From Pictodentalium vernedei (lineage: Eukaryota > Mollusca > Scaphopoda > Dentaliida > Dentaliidae), in NCBI GenBank assembly GCA_031216915.1, contig CM062292.1, forward strand, positions 74,692,956-74,756,955: a stretch of DNA of 64,000 nucleotides, given 5' to 3'. The notes under the pieces were generated by a model. It had not been told where the DNA came from. It worked only from the letters and a program-made list of their open reading frames with translations, and did not search any database. Both the position numbers and the translations under genes were made by a program. Of the stretch, positions 35,321-45,899 are shown in pieces. Positions within the stretch are counted from its first letter, which is position 1. Each line of letters begins with the position of its first letter.

Positions 35321-35842
35321 TAGAGATGTGCGGTATATCGTAAATACTGTTCCATATCGGTATCGAGGCAATACCGATTTACCGTACCATGGCAATCTCA
35401 AACTACCGAAATTTTGGTATTGAAAATATTTCCGACATTTGTTAAAAAAATAAACGGACATACAACCGAACATTACGCAAAATTCTTGACAAAAAGAGCC
35501 CACATACTGTATATTTCTAATGGCAGTCACCACAGGTTATTTGATGACAGAAAAAAGCTGAGAGAAATACCCAGGGGTATTTTCTCTCAGCCTTTTTGTT
35601 ACATCAAATCACTGATGTCGATTGTCTGTCGTACTTCCAACATTTTGACAATTTGGTCGTTTTGTCTGCTGTAAAATGGCAATCTGCAGCTGGGAAGTAT
35701 ATCAAAAATAACATTCGATATTGGTATTGGTGTGAGTATTTGTATGCTATTGATACTAAATACCGTATCGATACCAAGGTAAAGCATTCTAAAAATAACG
35801 GAGCTGAAACCGAACATGAAATTTCAATACTGCCCAGCTCTA
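35321..35842. mobile_element. hAT-type MITE (522 bp)
   Basis: The ends are TAGAGATGTGCGGTAT and the complement of TAGAGCTGGGCAGTAT. The flanking 8-bp duplication is ATCACTAT (35313-35320) / ATCACCAT (35843-35850), one mismatch. The central inverted repeat (GCTGAGAGAAATACCC / GGGTATTTTCTCTCAGC) lies at 35557-35592. It inserted only 60 bp after MESD exon 2. Confidence 0.88.
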
Positions 35843-35915
35843 ATCACCATAAAAATGTCTACTGTGCAAGAGCTGGTATTTATAAACTTCCCAACTAGGA
35901 GTCTGTATTGGTATT

Positions 35916-36092
35916 TTAACCCTTTAAATAAACGAATCAGCCACATCCGCCTGCGTAATATGCAAATTTATTATTTTAAAATATTATTTTTCAAAAAATT
36001 TCAACAAAACCATATGTGACCCCCTGTTGGAACGAGCTCATCAAGCTCGTCTCAACAAGGGGTCACATGATATGGTTTGTTGAAATTTTTTA
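35916..36092. mobile_element. piggyBac-type MITE, family M, right-truncated
   Basis: The left end is TTAACCCTTTAAATAAACG. The core palindrome ACCATATGTGACCCCC ... GGGGTCACATGATATGG lies at 36009-36078. The right terminal repeat is missing. Confidence 0.78.
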
Positions 36093-36202
36093 TTCAATTC
36101 GATTTTGAATCTTTTCACCGATTTGATTTGATTCGAAGCCATCTTGATTATTCGAAAAAATTGAATCCTGGAGAGATTTGGACGTCATACAATTCTTTAT
36201 TC

Positions 36203-36634
36203 CAGTGGAGCCCACTTAATTGGATATCTTTTAATTGTATATCCCTGTTAATTGAATATAATTTTCAAACACAAAACCATTTACCATACCTTCAGTACAA
36301 ATTGTATCTGCTAATTGCATATGGGTTGTAGAGTAAACTCCTGTTAATTGTATATAAATTTTAGTGATATGTCGAAAAAATTACTGTGACACGCACCAAA
36401 TTCCCCTTATTTATCAACCTTTTTGGCATCACTACATCCAATACAGGCATTTATTGTATTATATCTTGTTTGACAGAGCTCTGTGAGCTCTGTCATACAA
36501 GATATAATAGAATAAATGCTCAGTTTACCTCCAGAACACAGGAAACTGACCAAATCCCTCTTAATTGTATACTCCTGTTAATTGAATAATTTTCACTGGC
36601 AAAATGGATATTCAATTAAGAAGATTCTGCTGTA
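36203..36634. mobile_element. Tc1-type MITE, family P, copy 1
   Basis: It starts CAGTGGAGCCCACTTAATTG and ends ATTCTGCTGTA. Many TTAATTGNATA subterminal repeats are present. The core palindrome TTGACAGAGCTCTGTGAGC... lies at 36461-36512. Non-coding. Confidence 0.8.
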
Positions 36635-36840
36635 TCAACATTTTGAAGACAGCAACTCACCCTGCAGTTGTCTGATGAATGAAGACAACAACTCACCCTG
36701 CAGTTGTCTGATGAATAAGATTGAACTTATCCAGTCTAAGTAGATTGTGCAAATTCAGTTGGAAAATTAAAAAAAACTGACATTTGAAGTGATATATAGT
36801 GGAGATTACATTACGGCTCTTTTGCACAATATATTGCCTG

Positions 36841-37031
36841 TTAACCCCCTACCTAACACGAAAGGCAGACAACACTTGTATATAAAATATTCTTGAATAA
36901 CTAATTTTTAATATTTTTTTTTGCGTCAAAAATATAGCTTATGACCCCTCATTGAAATGAGCTCAATGAGGGGTCATAAGCTATATTTTTGAGACAAAAA
37001 ATGAAAAAAATAATGAAAATTGCATGGTGAT
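36841..37031. mobile_element. piggyBac-type MITE, family M, left half (split by DIRS copy B)
   Basis: It starts with TTAA at 36841 and runs through the core palindrome (TAGCTTATGACCCCTCATTG and complement, 36936-36989) to GCATGGTGAT. The sequence resumes at 45170 with TTTTGTGAATAGCACTGGCC. Together the halves align with the intact copy at 48172-48424. Confidence 0.93.
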
Positions 37032-37045
37032 ATTTTTCCACTATA

Positions 37046-37240
37046 CCAACGGCCCAGACTAGCTGGTGCAACCCAATTTATTACCAGGGCCAAACACAAA
37101 TTTTGAATCCCCAAACCCCCAAAATTTCCAAAAACTCCAAAAAAGAGAAGACCAGTATGGTCCTCCATACTTTTTGCGCAATGTGCAACTTGTTGGTCAA
37201 GGACAACAATAGGCTACCGCCATCTTGTCATTCTGTTGTT
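37046..37240 (+). repeat. 5' inverted terminal repeat of DIRS copy B
   Basis: Reverse complement of 44935-45130 with about 10% mismatch by eye. The shared core starts CAGACTAGCTGGTGCAACCC. The outermost 14-45 bases differ between the two ends, as in other DIRS elements. Confidence 0.88.
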
Positions 37241-38524
37241 TGGCCCATGTCAGATGACTCAGATCAAGAGGTATCCTGACTTCTGTGCTATAAAATCCTA
37301 AAGTATAATGAAGCTAGACACAATTATGGAGTGGAATGGTGGAATATTTGCAGCAGAAACTAGGTGAATAAGGACATTGAGTTTTTTAACATTCAAGGCT
37401 ATAACTTTATTGAAATTAAATAATATTTCTTGTTCTTCCCGTTTTCAGGATATGCACCTGATTCATTCATTCTTTGTTAATCATTATGTTTGTTCAATGT
37501 TCACTCTTTTCCTCTTGAATCCCTTAATTGGATTTTTAAGAACAATTTGCTGTTTACGAATTTGTTATTAAATTAAAAATTCTTCTTAAAAATCTTAGAT
37601 AATTTACGGAATGTGTATTATTCATACCCCATTTGTCGCGTACCGGTTATTCTTGCCATTACCCTTTGCTATGGGGAATCTTCTGGGAAAGTTTCTCTGT
37701 TGTTAAGGGTATTCTTTGGATACCGGTTGTCTGACCTGGGCCTTCGTTGTGCCTGTGTTGGACTTTGGTTACCGGCTCCTATTCAGTTTAAATTTTTGCC
37801 TTGGGCGTGTGTATATTATTGTAACGGTCCCGCCCTCGGTAACTATAATTTACTGAATGGGGCCTCACACCCTTTATCTACACAGTGAGGATGAACCGTT
37901 AGATCCGAACGGTCAACAAGATTTCTACGTGATCACACACACACAGACACTCCAGACTTGGGTCACATGGAAGTTTTGGTTGAAATGGTAGAGTGATAAT
38001 ATAGTGTACACAATTGGTAACTCAAAGAAAAGTGTAGGATTAATGCAGGGTCACCAGTACTTGGGTCACAGACCATGCACACTGTTCCAGTGATAGCTGT
38101 AGAAGTTTGACAGGGTTCACAGCCAGTTACTCTGTATCCAATAGTAGCTGCTCGGTTTGGTTGTGGTTTGCAGCCGTTTACTCTGTATCCAACATGGTTC
38201 CAGGTAGGTTACGCCAATTCTCCAGTGGTCATGGTAGGTAAGGCCGCTATCTGGGTTTGGATTCCGCTACTCCCCAGACCCCCTTAGGTTGGGCCAGTAT
38301 ATTCTATAGAAATACTGGGTGGACAGGCTCAAGACAACATGGAATAAACCACGCCAAGATAAAGTTAGTCGATGTGCAAATACTCTGCTAAACAATGACT
38401 AGCTCTTGGAGCTCACAAAGTAAATGTACATGCATCAAGTTTATGTTGACACTGGCATAAGTCTCCTATACTAACAGCACACTATAGATGTAGTCCTGGG
38501 TAGGATCAACAATTGTGAAGAGGG

Positions 38525-38775
38525 TTAACCCTTTACCTAACATGAAAAGCAGACGACACTTGCAAAACAAATTCTTGAATAACTAATTTTTTTCATTTTT
38601 TGTCTCAAAAACATAGGTTATGACCCCTCTTTGGAACGAGCTCGATGAGCTCGTTCCAACGAGGGGTCATAACCTATGTTTTTGAGACAAAAAATGAAAA
38701 TATAATGAAAATTTATTGACGATTTTTGAGAATAGCGCTGGCCGGTTTTGGCCGTTACGTTGGGTAAAGGGTTAA
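38525..38775. mobile_element. piggyBac-type MITE, family M, nested in the LTR-like insert
   Basis: TTAA lies at 38525-38528 and 38772-38775. The ends are CCCTTTACCTAACATG and GTTGGGTAAAGGG. The core palindrome AACATAGGTTATGACCCCTC and complement lies at 38609-38683. Confidence 0.93.
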
Positions 38776-40094
38776 AAGGGATTGGTTATAATTCAAAGAG
38801 GTAATACAAGGAATGCTGTCATAAACATGTTTTATTATGTACAAAATGATGGACTGTAGGAACTGGGTAAATCTGCTTGATGTACTATTACTTGTGCTTG
38901 CAGTGAGTTATTTGAACCAGTTGAATTATGTACTGGTCCTATTGATGTCAATAATTCTAAAATAAATGCATTCGTTTAAATGTACCCCTAAGATCAAATT
39001 ATAAACCCTCCCGTTATTCCATTGCCTCGATTTCAATATGCCTGAACATGGTCAGCAGAAGTATCCTAAAATGCCCTGAGTTAATTACATCAAAACAACG
39101 CGGTTGCAGATCTGCCGTAGAATACACGTGTTACTATTAGGCAGTGTCTGAGCACAGCGTACAAGTCTTGTAAATGCTGTGAAATGGCTACAGATACCCC
39201 AATCCATGAATGGTACTTGTATAATACACTTTTTAGTGGGTAAGTTCCGTGAAATTCCGAGTTTGGTAGTACCTTTAATTATGCTTATAGATGTTTGAAC
39301 GTAGAATTTCGAAACTGCCTTTTGGCTGTATTGTTTATATAATTGCCGGTGGATGACGAACCGAAGACCACTGCCACTGAGAGACGATGCTTTTATACCA
39401 CCTGACCACCGACGACCAAAACACTACTGCGAGAACCAATGAAAATCGGTGGTAGGCCGGTCGTAGAAAGACTACAGCCGAAGAGGCCAATGGGAAGCCG
39501 GTAGTGGGTTGGTCATAGATATTGACACCGACCAAAAATAGCACTACCGCGTGTGGTAACCAGGAAATACTTCTTGGTGGTTGTACAACCGAAGTAGTAG
39601 TTTTCCCAGCATACCTCGGGACAAAGATGGAATACTTTGCAAACGGTTTAAATGACAACGTGGTTTGCAAAGTGCATTTTAACAAATAATAAAGAAACCA
39701 CAACACACACTTTATCAAGGCTCCACTACGATGATAAAATGAGAGACGAAGTAAAACTTACAAAATGTTAAAATGAGATACCAAGCCCTAAAACGTTAAA
39801 AATTACGCAAACATGAAGCGCTGAAATGGGGTGAAATAATACTATGGAGAAATAACACGGTGAGAATACAATGTCAACGTGTTCCTAAACACCCAAATAA
39901 AATAACACGCAATTACCGAAATACATCTATTAGAAACTTGAATAAAATATATGTGATTTATGATTAACATATTTACAATTCCAAAACTGAAATTATTTGT
40001 GTGATGCACTGACGTGACAGTTTGGTCACTGTCATTACTTAGAATTTAATATTATTTACATTTAATAATATTTTACCTTGTTTAGCTCGGCACA
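38776..40094. other. Right part of the LTR-like insert
   Basis: Contains a 127-residue ORF on the - strand (39335-39718) that is a by-product of short repeats (ACGACC/GGTGGT phrases). CCAAT-type and TATA-type motifs near 39380-39500 could belong to an LTR promoter. Nothing else was recognised. Confidence 0.4.
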
Positions 40095-40096
40095 TT

Positions 40097-41963
40097 ATGA
40101 AGTCCTTATGTTCGAAATGTAAGAGAATGAAGTCTTCTCTTGATTCTCATTCATCATGTTTGGCTTGCACTCGTTGCTCAAAAGATGGTACCTGTGCAAC
40201 TTGCTCTTCTTGGGATTCCAAGCGATGGAATTCCCTCTCAACTTATGTATGTGTCGGCGAAGCACCGATTTCGGTGCTTTCGCCTAAGGTAACTAATCAG
40301 AATTCTATTTCCATTTCAGAGGAGCAAGAACATGGTATTGGTCATGGTATAAAATCAAGTTCTGTACTGCTGTCGTCTTCAGATACAGAGAATGTTGACT
40401 TACGAGGAATCGCAGAATACCCAGTACCTCAGGCAAGCAGACGGTCAACTAGCTCAACCGGTGTAACGGAGCCTTTCATTAGTGCTTCCGTACCGGGAAA
40501 ATTCGTAGTGGTCCAGGATAAGGAGGATGGAAGACAGTCCTCTGTTCAGACGATGGCACGTAAGGGAAAGAGGCCAGTCAAATTGAAAGGTGCATCAGTA
40601 GCGAAGCATTCTTCTGTTTTGGGGTCAAAACAGAACGATTCGAATTTTATTGCCAGTCCCGCTGGTAGTCCGAAGATAATGCTTCGGAGCCAGTTGTTTC
40701 TGGTGTACCTTTCTCTGCCATTATGGCTGGCAGTAGTCTTGATGTAAGAGCCTCTTCTTGGTCCGCTTCCAGGACTCGGCACAGCAGACCGCATGCTAGC
40801 TGGCAAGATCCAGAGGTGGAGAGTCAGAGCCAGGATCTGGCTCTCTCTAAGGCTAGCATTTTGAGGCAAACATCTTGTTCTTAAAGATGGACACAGGATT
40901 CTGTGTCAGATTACCTCCCGGAGCCAAAACGGCGTAGAACGGGGATGGACATAGCCTCGAATACGGAATTGCTGGAGCAAATTGCCCAGCTAATTGCAGA
41001 CTCCCAGCAACATAAAGTGCGACCGTCATCGATCTCCACTTCGGATGATTCGGACAGTGCTGGATCGGCAGAGAGAAGGGTTTCCTCAAATAATGAGTAT
41101 GCCGATAATAGACAGATAAAGACGAGACTGACACTACATCTTTGGCTGAGCAACATATGAAAACTATGAGGTTCCTACAGGATTTTTTGCCTGAGTTAAT
41201 ACCGTCTGGTCAGAGTTCTGTGCCTTCGAGAGCCAGGCCTCTGTCTTCTTTGGACAGGGAGGTCATTAAGTTGAAGGAAAGTATCCTTCTGTATCCATCA
41301 CAGTCAGTCCAAGCGTTAGATGCATTCGATTGCATTGACAAGGCTATTGCAGGCCTGGCTCAGGCTAGAAAAAGTTCTTTCCTTTCGGAAAGGAAGCTTG
41401 ACCTACCGTTTAGAGGCAATACCTTCTTAAATACGGTAGGCGAGAATAAGATTCCAAGAGCTCCTCTGCGATTGGATGACGGTGCAAGGCACTAAGGTAT
41501 GTCTCTTCAGTCATCGTGTAGTGTCAGTTCGTTTGTTATAGATACTTGCATTGAATCTTGCAGAAGTATTTTGGACGCTATGTCATATGCAGATCACATT
41601 TGCAGGGCGTTGGCCGGCAATCTGGAATCTGAGAGCCTACAGGAGTTGTTATCTCCTTTGAGAGTGCTCTCTTGCGCCATCATGTATACAACATACCACT
41701 CTGCTCTTTCCGTAGCAAATTTAGAGTCTGTCAGGTGCGATGCTGCCCTTAAATCTATGTCATTTATCGATGACAGTGTTAAGAGCTCTCTAAGGGCCGC
41801 TCCAGTTTCGGGCTCTTCATTATTTAATGACCAGTTAAAGGCTGTATTTGAAGATGCTTCTAAGAAAGCCACAAGTCAGCTTTTGTTGCACTCAGCTTCA
41901 CAACCTCAGCCTTCCACAAGTGGCACTCCTCGGAGAGGTAAATTATTCTCCAAGAGAGGCTGA
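40097..41963 (+). pseudogene. gag-like ORF1 of DIRS copy B
   Basis: The ATG at 40097 is three bases after the LTR-like insert. The N-terminal ligand pattern C5-C8-H18-C21 and C24-C27-C33-C36 is intact (MKSLCSKCKRMKSS..., HSSCLACTRC, CATC). The frame is open for 216 codons to 40747. Homology then continues in other frames: LEQIAQLIADSQQH (40903-41160), RARPLSSLDREVIKL (41142-41495) and the C-terminal block ending GTPRRGKLFSKR (41499-41963). At least three frameshifts or stops. Confidence 0.82.
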
Positions 41964-42087
41964 GTCTGTGCTGCTTCTAGAGCTAATCGTGGTTGTGGTG
42001 GCTCAAAGCATGGGAGCGACTTTAAAAAGGGGATGACGCAGTCGCTAAATAACGAAACGCGTAACCCCACACCAACGTCACATAGGG

Positions 42088-43700
42088 GTGCGAGAGCTTC
42101 ACAAGGTTTCTCCTCATATAAGCCTTGTAAGTCCTACAGATGAAGAGTTCGACCTCTACTGTTCTCCGGTTGGCAGAAGGCTTTCAAAATTCGCAAGCAA
42201 CTGGAACAAAATAACACTGAATCTTTGGGTTCGAGACGTTGTAAAAAATGATCTACATCTTTCGTTCCGGAGAAAACCTCCATTAACACGGATTCTGCAT
42301 TTTGTGAGCCTTCCACAAAATGTAACAAAGAGAGAGGCTTTGATTTCAGTGGTAGACTCTCTTCTACAAAAGGAGGCAGTAGAGGTCGTAGAGAATCCCA
42401 ATTCAAAGGGATTCTACAGTCATCTTTTTCTTGTACCGAAGCCAGATGGCTTGTTCCTGTCGGTCATCGATCTCAGTTGGATAAACAAGCTAATAATTGC
42501 TCCAAAATTTTATATGGAGACAATTCGGTCGGTGAGAAGCAACATCCATGTGAACGATTACGCCGCAAGCATAGACTTTTGAAGGACGCGTATTTTCACA
42601 TCTTGATTCATCTGGCTTCTCCGAAATGCCTCCGTTTCGCGGTTCATGGAAAAGTATACCAGTTCAGAGCAATGTGTTTTGGCTTGAACCTTGCTCCATG
42701 GGCGTTCACTCGGGTGATGAATGCGGTGATGAGCCACTTCAGGATGCACTCGACTTCAATGACATCGGCATATCTGGACGACATTCTTCAAAGATACAGA
42801 AATTTTCATGCTCTTCAAAGCGACGTTCAGAGTCTGCTATCGCTGCTACGACGCCTAGGTTTTATAATCAATGTCGACAAGTCGGATTTAATGGTGATGA
42901 CATCGTTTGTTCACCTGGGAATGAGTTTCGATACTCTTAACAATCGGGTCTGTTTGCCGGTAGCAAGAGCAAAATTAGATTCTCTTTACGCAAAATACTG
43001 CATAAACACGCAAGTCATTACTGCAAGAGAGTTTATGCGGCTGTTAGGACTTTGCGGTGGCGCTACTGCCGTGGAATTAATTCCGCTAGGTCATTTGTTT
43101 GCGCACTCGTCCACTTCAAATTTATCTAATTCAAAATTGGAGCATAAAGCGTCAGTTGTTGGACAGTCCGATTGCTTTAATATGGTCAGTAAAGCATCAT
43201 CTTCAAATTTGGGCGGATATCCAGCGGTTATCCCAGGGAATACCCCTTCAGATTCAGGATCCGTCGTTCATAATCATGACGGGCGCCAGTCAGGAGGGTT
43301 GGGGTGCTTCTCTGATCTGGGCGATCAAGTGTGGCACGGTTTATGGGAGAGTCAGTGTCTTGTGTCCCATATAAACTACAAAGAAATGAGGGCAATTTGG
43401 TTAGCTCTAAATCATTGGCTCAGTTGAGTAATAAACTCACATGTTCAAATTCTATTGGACAATTCAACAGTTTTTGGAATCAGGGAGGTACTCATTTCAT
43501 CCAGCTGTTGAATCTCACCGAAAAGATTCTTCTTTTCTCTCAGGAGAATCAGATTCTGATATCGATTCGTCATATTCCAGGCCATCTCAATGTAATAGCA
43601 GACTCTCTATCGAGAAAGGATCGCCTGCTACCTGCAGAATGGATGTTAAAAAAATCTGTCTTCAATCAGATTTGCTTCCAGTGGGAAGTCCAATGATCGA
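42088..43700 (+). pseudogene. Reverse transcriptase-RNase H of DIRS copy B
   Basis: The RT fingers carry FYSHLFLVPKPDG (42410-42450). Motif A is broken by a frameshift at about 42575 (DF in one frame, KDAYFHI in the next). MCFGLNLAPWAFTRV is followed by YLDD (42771-42782) and GFIINVDKSDL. RNase H starts IIMTGASQEGWGA, where the first catalytic Asp is Gly (codon 43282-43284; copy A has Asp). INYKEMRAIWLAL and ISIRHIPGHLNVIADSLSRK (to 43620) follow. Inactive. Confidence 0.88.
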
Positions 43701-44402
43701 TCTTTTTGCCACGAGTCTGAACAATCAGTTACAGACTTTTGTGTCTCCATGCCCGTACCCCCAGGCTTATGAAGTAGATGCTCTGTCAATTTCATGGAAC
43801 AGGATAATAGGGTATGCTTACCCTCCAACTCCCCTCATTCAACAGATCTTGCTAAAGATAAAACAGTCTTTTTGCAAGATTCTACTGGTAGCAGGTCTGT
43901 CGGCTCACAGACCATGGATAAATCTTCTCCGGGAACTTCTTTGGGACATTCCACGGAAGTTACCGCCTCTCAGGGATCTTCTGACACAGGGGAAACTCTG
44001 TTGGCTTCATCACAATCCGGAAAGCCTCAACCTTCACGTTTTTCCGTTGTGCAGTCCTTCTTGCACGGAAAACAGTTTTCCAGACGAGCAGTGGCCTACA
44101 ATTTCTAACTGTAGGAGGACATCCTCTTCGTTAAATTATGAAGCAAAGTGGAAGTTTTTTGTTCGTTGGTGTGAATCACAATTGATTGATTTTTTTAACC
44201 CAACTATTCCTCAATTAGCTAACTTTTTTATTTATCTTTTTGATGATGTTAAGCAACAGCCAGTCACTATTAAGGGCTATAGGTCTATGCTTTCTGACAC
44301 CTATGCACATCAAGGGAAATTAAACATTGGGTCAGATGTATCTTTAAATAAACTAATGAGGAATTTCTCTGTGAACAGACCTCGTAACTTGAGACTAGTC
44401 CC
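43672..44402 (+). pseudogene. Post-RNase H block and truncated tyrosine recombinase N-domain, copy B
   Basis: SPMIDLFATSLNNQLQTFVSP and WNRIIGYAYPPTPLIQQIL are DIRS-typical. From about 44130 SLNYEAKWKFFVRWC starts the recombinase core-binding domain. It is cut at about 44402, where the sequence jumps to the 3' UTR; copy A has about 830 bp more, including all catalytic residues. Confidence 0.82.
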
Positions 44403-44797
44403 TTTATGGTCTTCTGGCTTTATAGTGAAAAGCATAGACATACCTCCTTCAGTGATAGTAACCTGGGGTCGGTGCTATGGTAGTTTTAATGTGTAGCTCG
44501 ATACAAAGCAATTTTCAATGTATTATATGCTTTTAATGTGTAGCTCGATGTGAAGCGTTATTGTATATGTCATGTGTCAAGACGAGCTTTACTATACAAT
44601 ACTCAGACATTTTTAATGATGTATAAAGAGTCTCATTTCTCTGGACTTCTTTATATTTTGGCTTCCTTTATCAAATTAGCATAATGGGTTATGCTAGGCC
44701 TTAAATAGAGTTACACCTATATTTTCATTGTTTTTCTGAAATAGGAGCAATGAATATCAAGTACTAGGCCCACCTGCCTGTTTACTATTCTCAGCTG

Positions 44798-44875
44798 GTC
44801 TGGGCCATTGGTATAGTGGAAAAATATGAAAAATTTATACCAATTTTAATACTTACCAATTGCAATGGCCCAGAC
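44798..44875 (+). repeat. Internal complementary region of DIRS copy B
   Basis: Bounded by GTCTGGGCCATTGG and CCAATTGCAATGGCCCAGAC. The inside is complementary to the element's joined ends. The AT at the join is the same AT that flanks the integrated element. Confidence 0.87.
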
Positions 44876-44934
44876 GGGGATGGCCCTCCCTGCAGAGTTA
44901 TATTACTGTACTTATTAACATTTAACAGGCACAA

Positions 44935-45130
44935 CAATAAAGAATGACAAGATGGCGGTAGTCTATTGTTGTCCTTGACAACAAGTTGCGCATTGTGCAA
45001 AAAGTATGAAGGACCATACTGGTCTTCTCTTTTTTTGGAGTTTTTGGCAAATTTGGGGAATTTGGCGATTCAAAATTTGTGTTTGGCCCTGGTAATAAAT
45101 TGGGTTGCACCAGCTAGTCTGGGCCATTGG
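44935..45130 (-). repeat. 3' inverted terminal repeat of DIRS copy B
   Basis: Reverse complement of 37046-37240. It is followed by the 3'-specific end TAAGTATTAAACATATT... to 45169. Confidence 0.88.
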
Positions 45131-45169
45131 TAAGTATTAAACATATTAAAATTGGTATAAATTTTTCAT

Positions 45170-45220
45170 TTTTGTGAATAGCACTGGCCGGTTTTAGCTG
45201 TTATGTTGAGTAGAGGGTTA
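45170..45220. mobile_element. piggyBac-type MITE, family M, right half (split by DIRS copy B)
   Basis: Continues the half ending at 37031. It ends TAGAGGGTTA, where the expected TTAA reads TTAC. Confidence 0.92.
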
Positions 45221-45899
45221 CGTGCACCAAGGTGTCAAAGTATTGCAGATGGTGCCTTGTTGCATCAAAGGATGACAAATGGCTTTTTCTTCGACCACCT
45301 TTGTGATACCTGCCAATTTTCTAATAGTCCAGTATGCCTACTGAAATAGTGTTCACAACGGAGATAGACAGCAACAGTAAGTCATAGTATCGTAACAACT
45401 GAAAAGTGAATTCAATTCAAGAATGGGATTCTGTTTTGAACCTTTTTGCTTGATTTGATTCGAGATTTAATTCGAGAGATTCATCGTGATTCTTCGGATA
45501 ACTGGTATTTTTAACTTGGTGTTGGTATGTTATTCAGTATTTATTCAATACCTATACTAATACCAGTACTATAATATGGGAGTTACAAGGTTTTTTTTGT
45601 TTGTCCGGACAGGCATTATGAGCTTACCGAAATATTATGAGCTTATTTGAAATATTACGAGCTTAATTACTAAGATATGAGACTTATGAGGCAAATAGCA
45701 ATTTTTCGGAGTTTATATTAAGGGTTAGGGTCAGTTCAGGATTCGGGTTAGCATTAGTTACTATCAAACATTATGTTGGGGGATGTAACCATGTCTATAC
45801 CCTCCAAAATTTTTCAGAAAAAAAACAGGTTTTAACCGTTGTCCGAATGAATTAAAATGATAAGTTTTTCTGTAAAAAATTAAGCCCACAACTACCATT
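45221..45899 (+). other. Intron 2, no gene
   Basis: AT-rich. GGTATTTTTAACTTGGTGTTGG and GAGCTTA-type short repeats (45619-45685) are present. Nothing was recognised. Confidence 0.4.

Larger units (their letters stand above)
37820..40094. mobile_element. LTR-like insert in DIRS copy B (possible long solo LTR)
   Basis: Absent from copy A. It begins TGTAACGGTCCCGCCC and ends GCTCGGCACA (TG...CA). The flanks are TTAT (37816-37819 and 40095-40098; extendable to ATTAT if the final A is counted as target). No coding domain, primer site or second LTR was found. It contains a nested MITE (38525-38775). A solo LTR of a Ty3- or BEL-type element fits best. A short repeat, CAG(C)CGTTTACTCTGTATCCAA, occurs twice (38120 and 38170). 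Confidence 0.7.
37032..45169 (+). mobile_element. DIRS-like retrotransposon, copy B (with internal 2.3 kb insert)
   Basis: The full span is defined to the base because it splits a known MITE. The 5' end is ATTTTTCCACTATACC, the 3' end is AATTTTTCAT, and there is no target duplication, as expected for tyrosine-recombinase integration. Order: inverted repeat, leader, insert (37820-40094), gag, RT-RNase H, connection domain, truncated recombinase, ICR, inverted repeat. An ~830-bp deletion at about 44402 removes the recombinase catalytic half. Confidence 0.93.

Noticed and set aside
39335-39718. 127-residue hydrophobic ORF on the - strand
   Set aside because: It lies in the LTR-like insert, is built from repeated short phrases and has no recognisable family.
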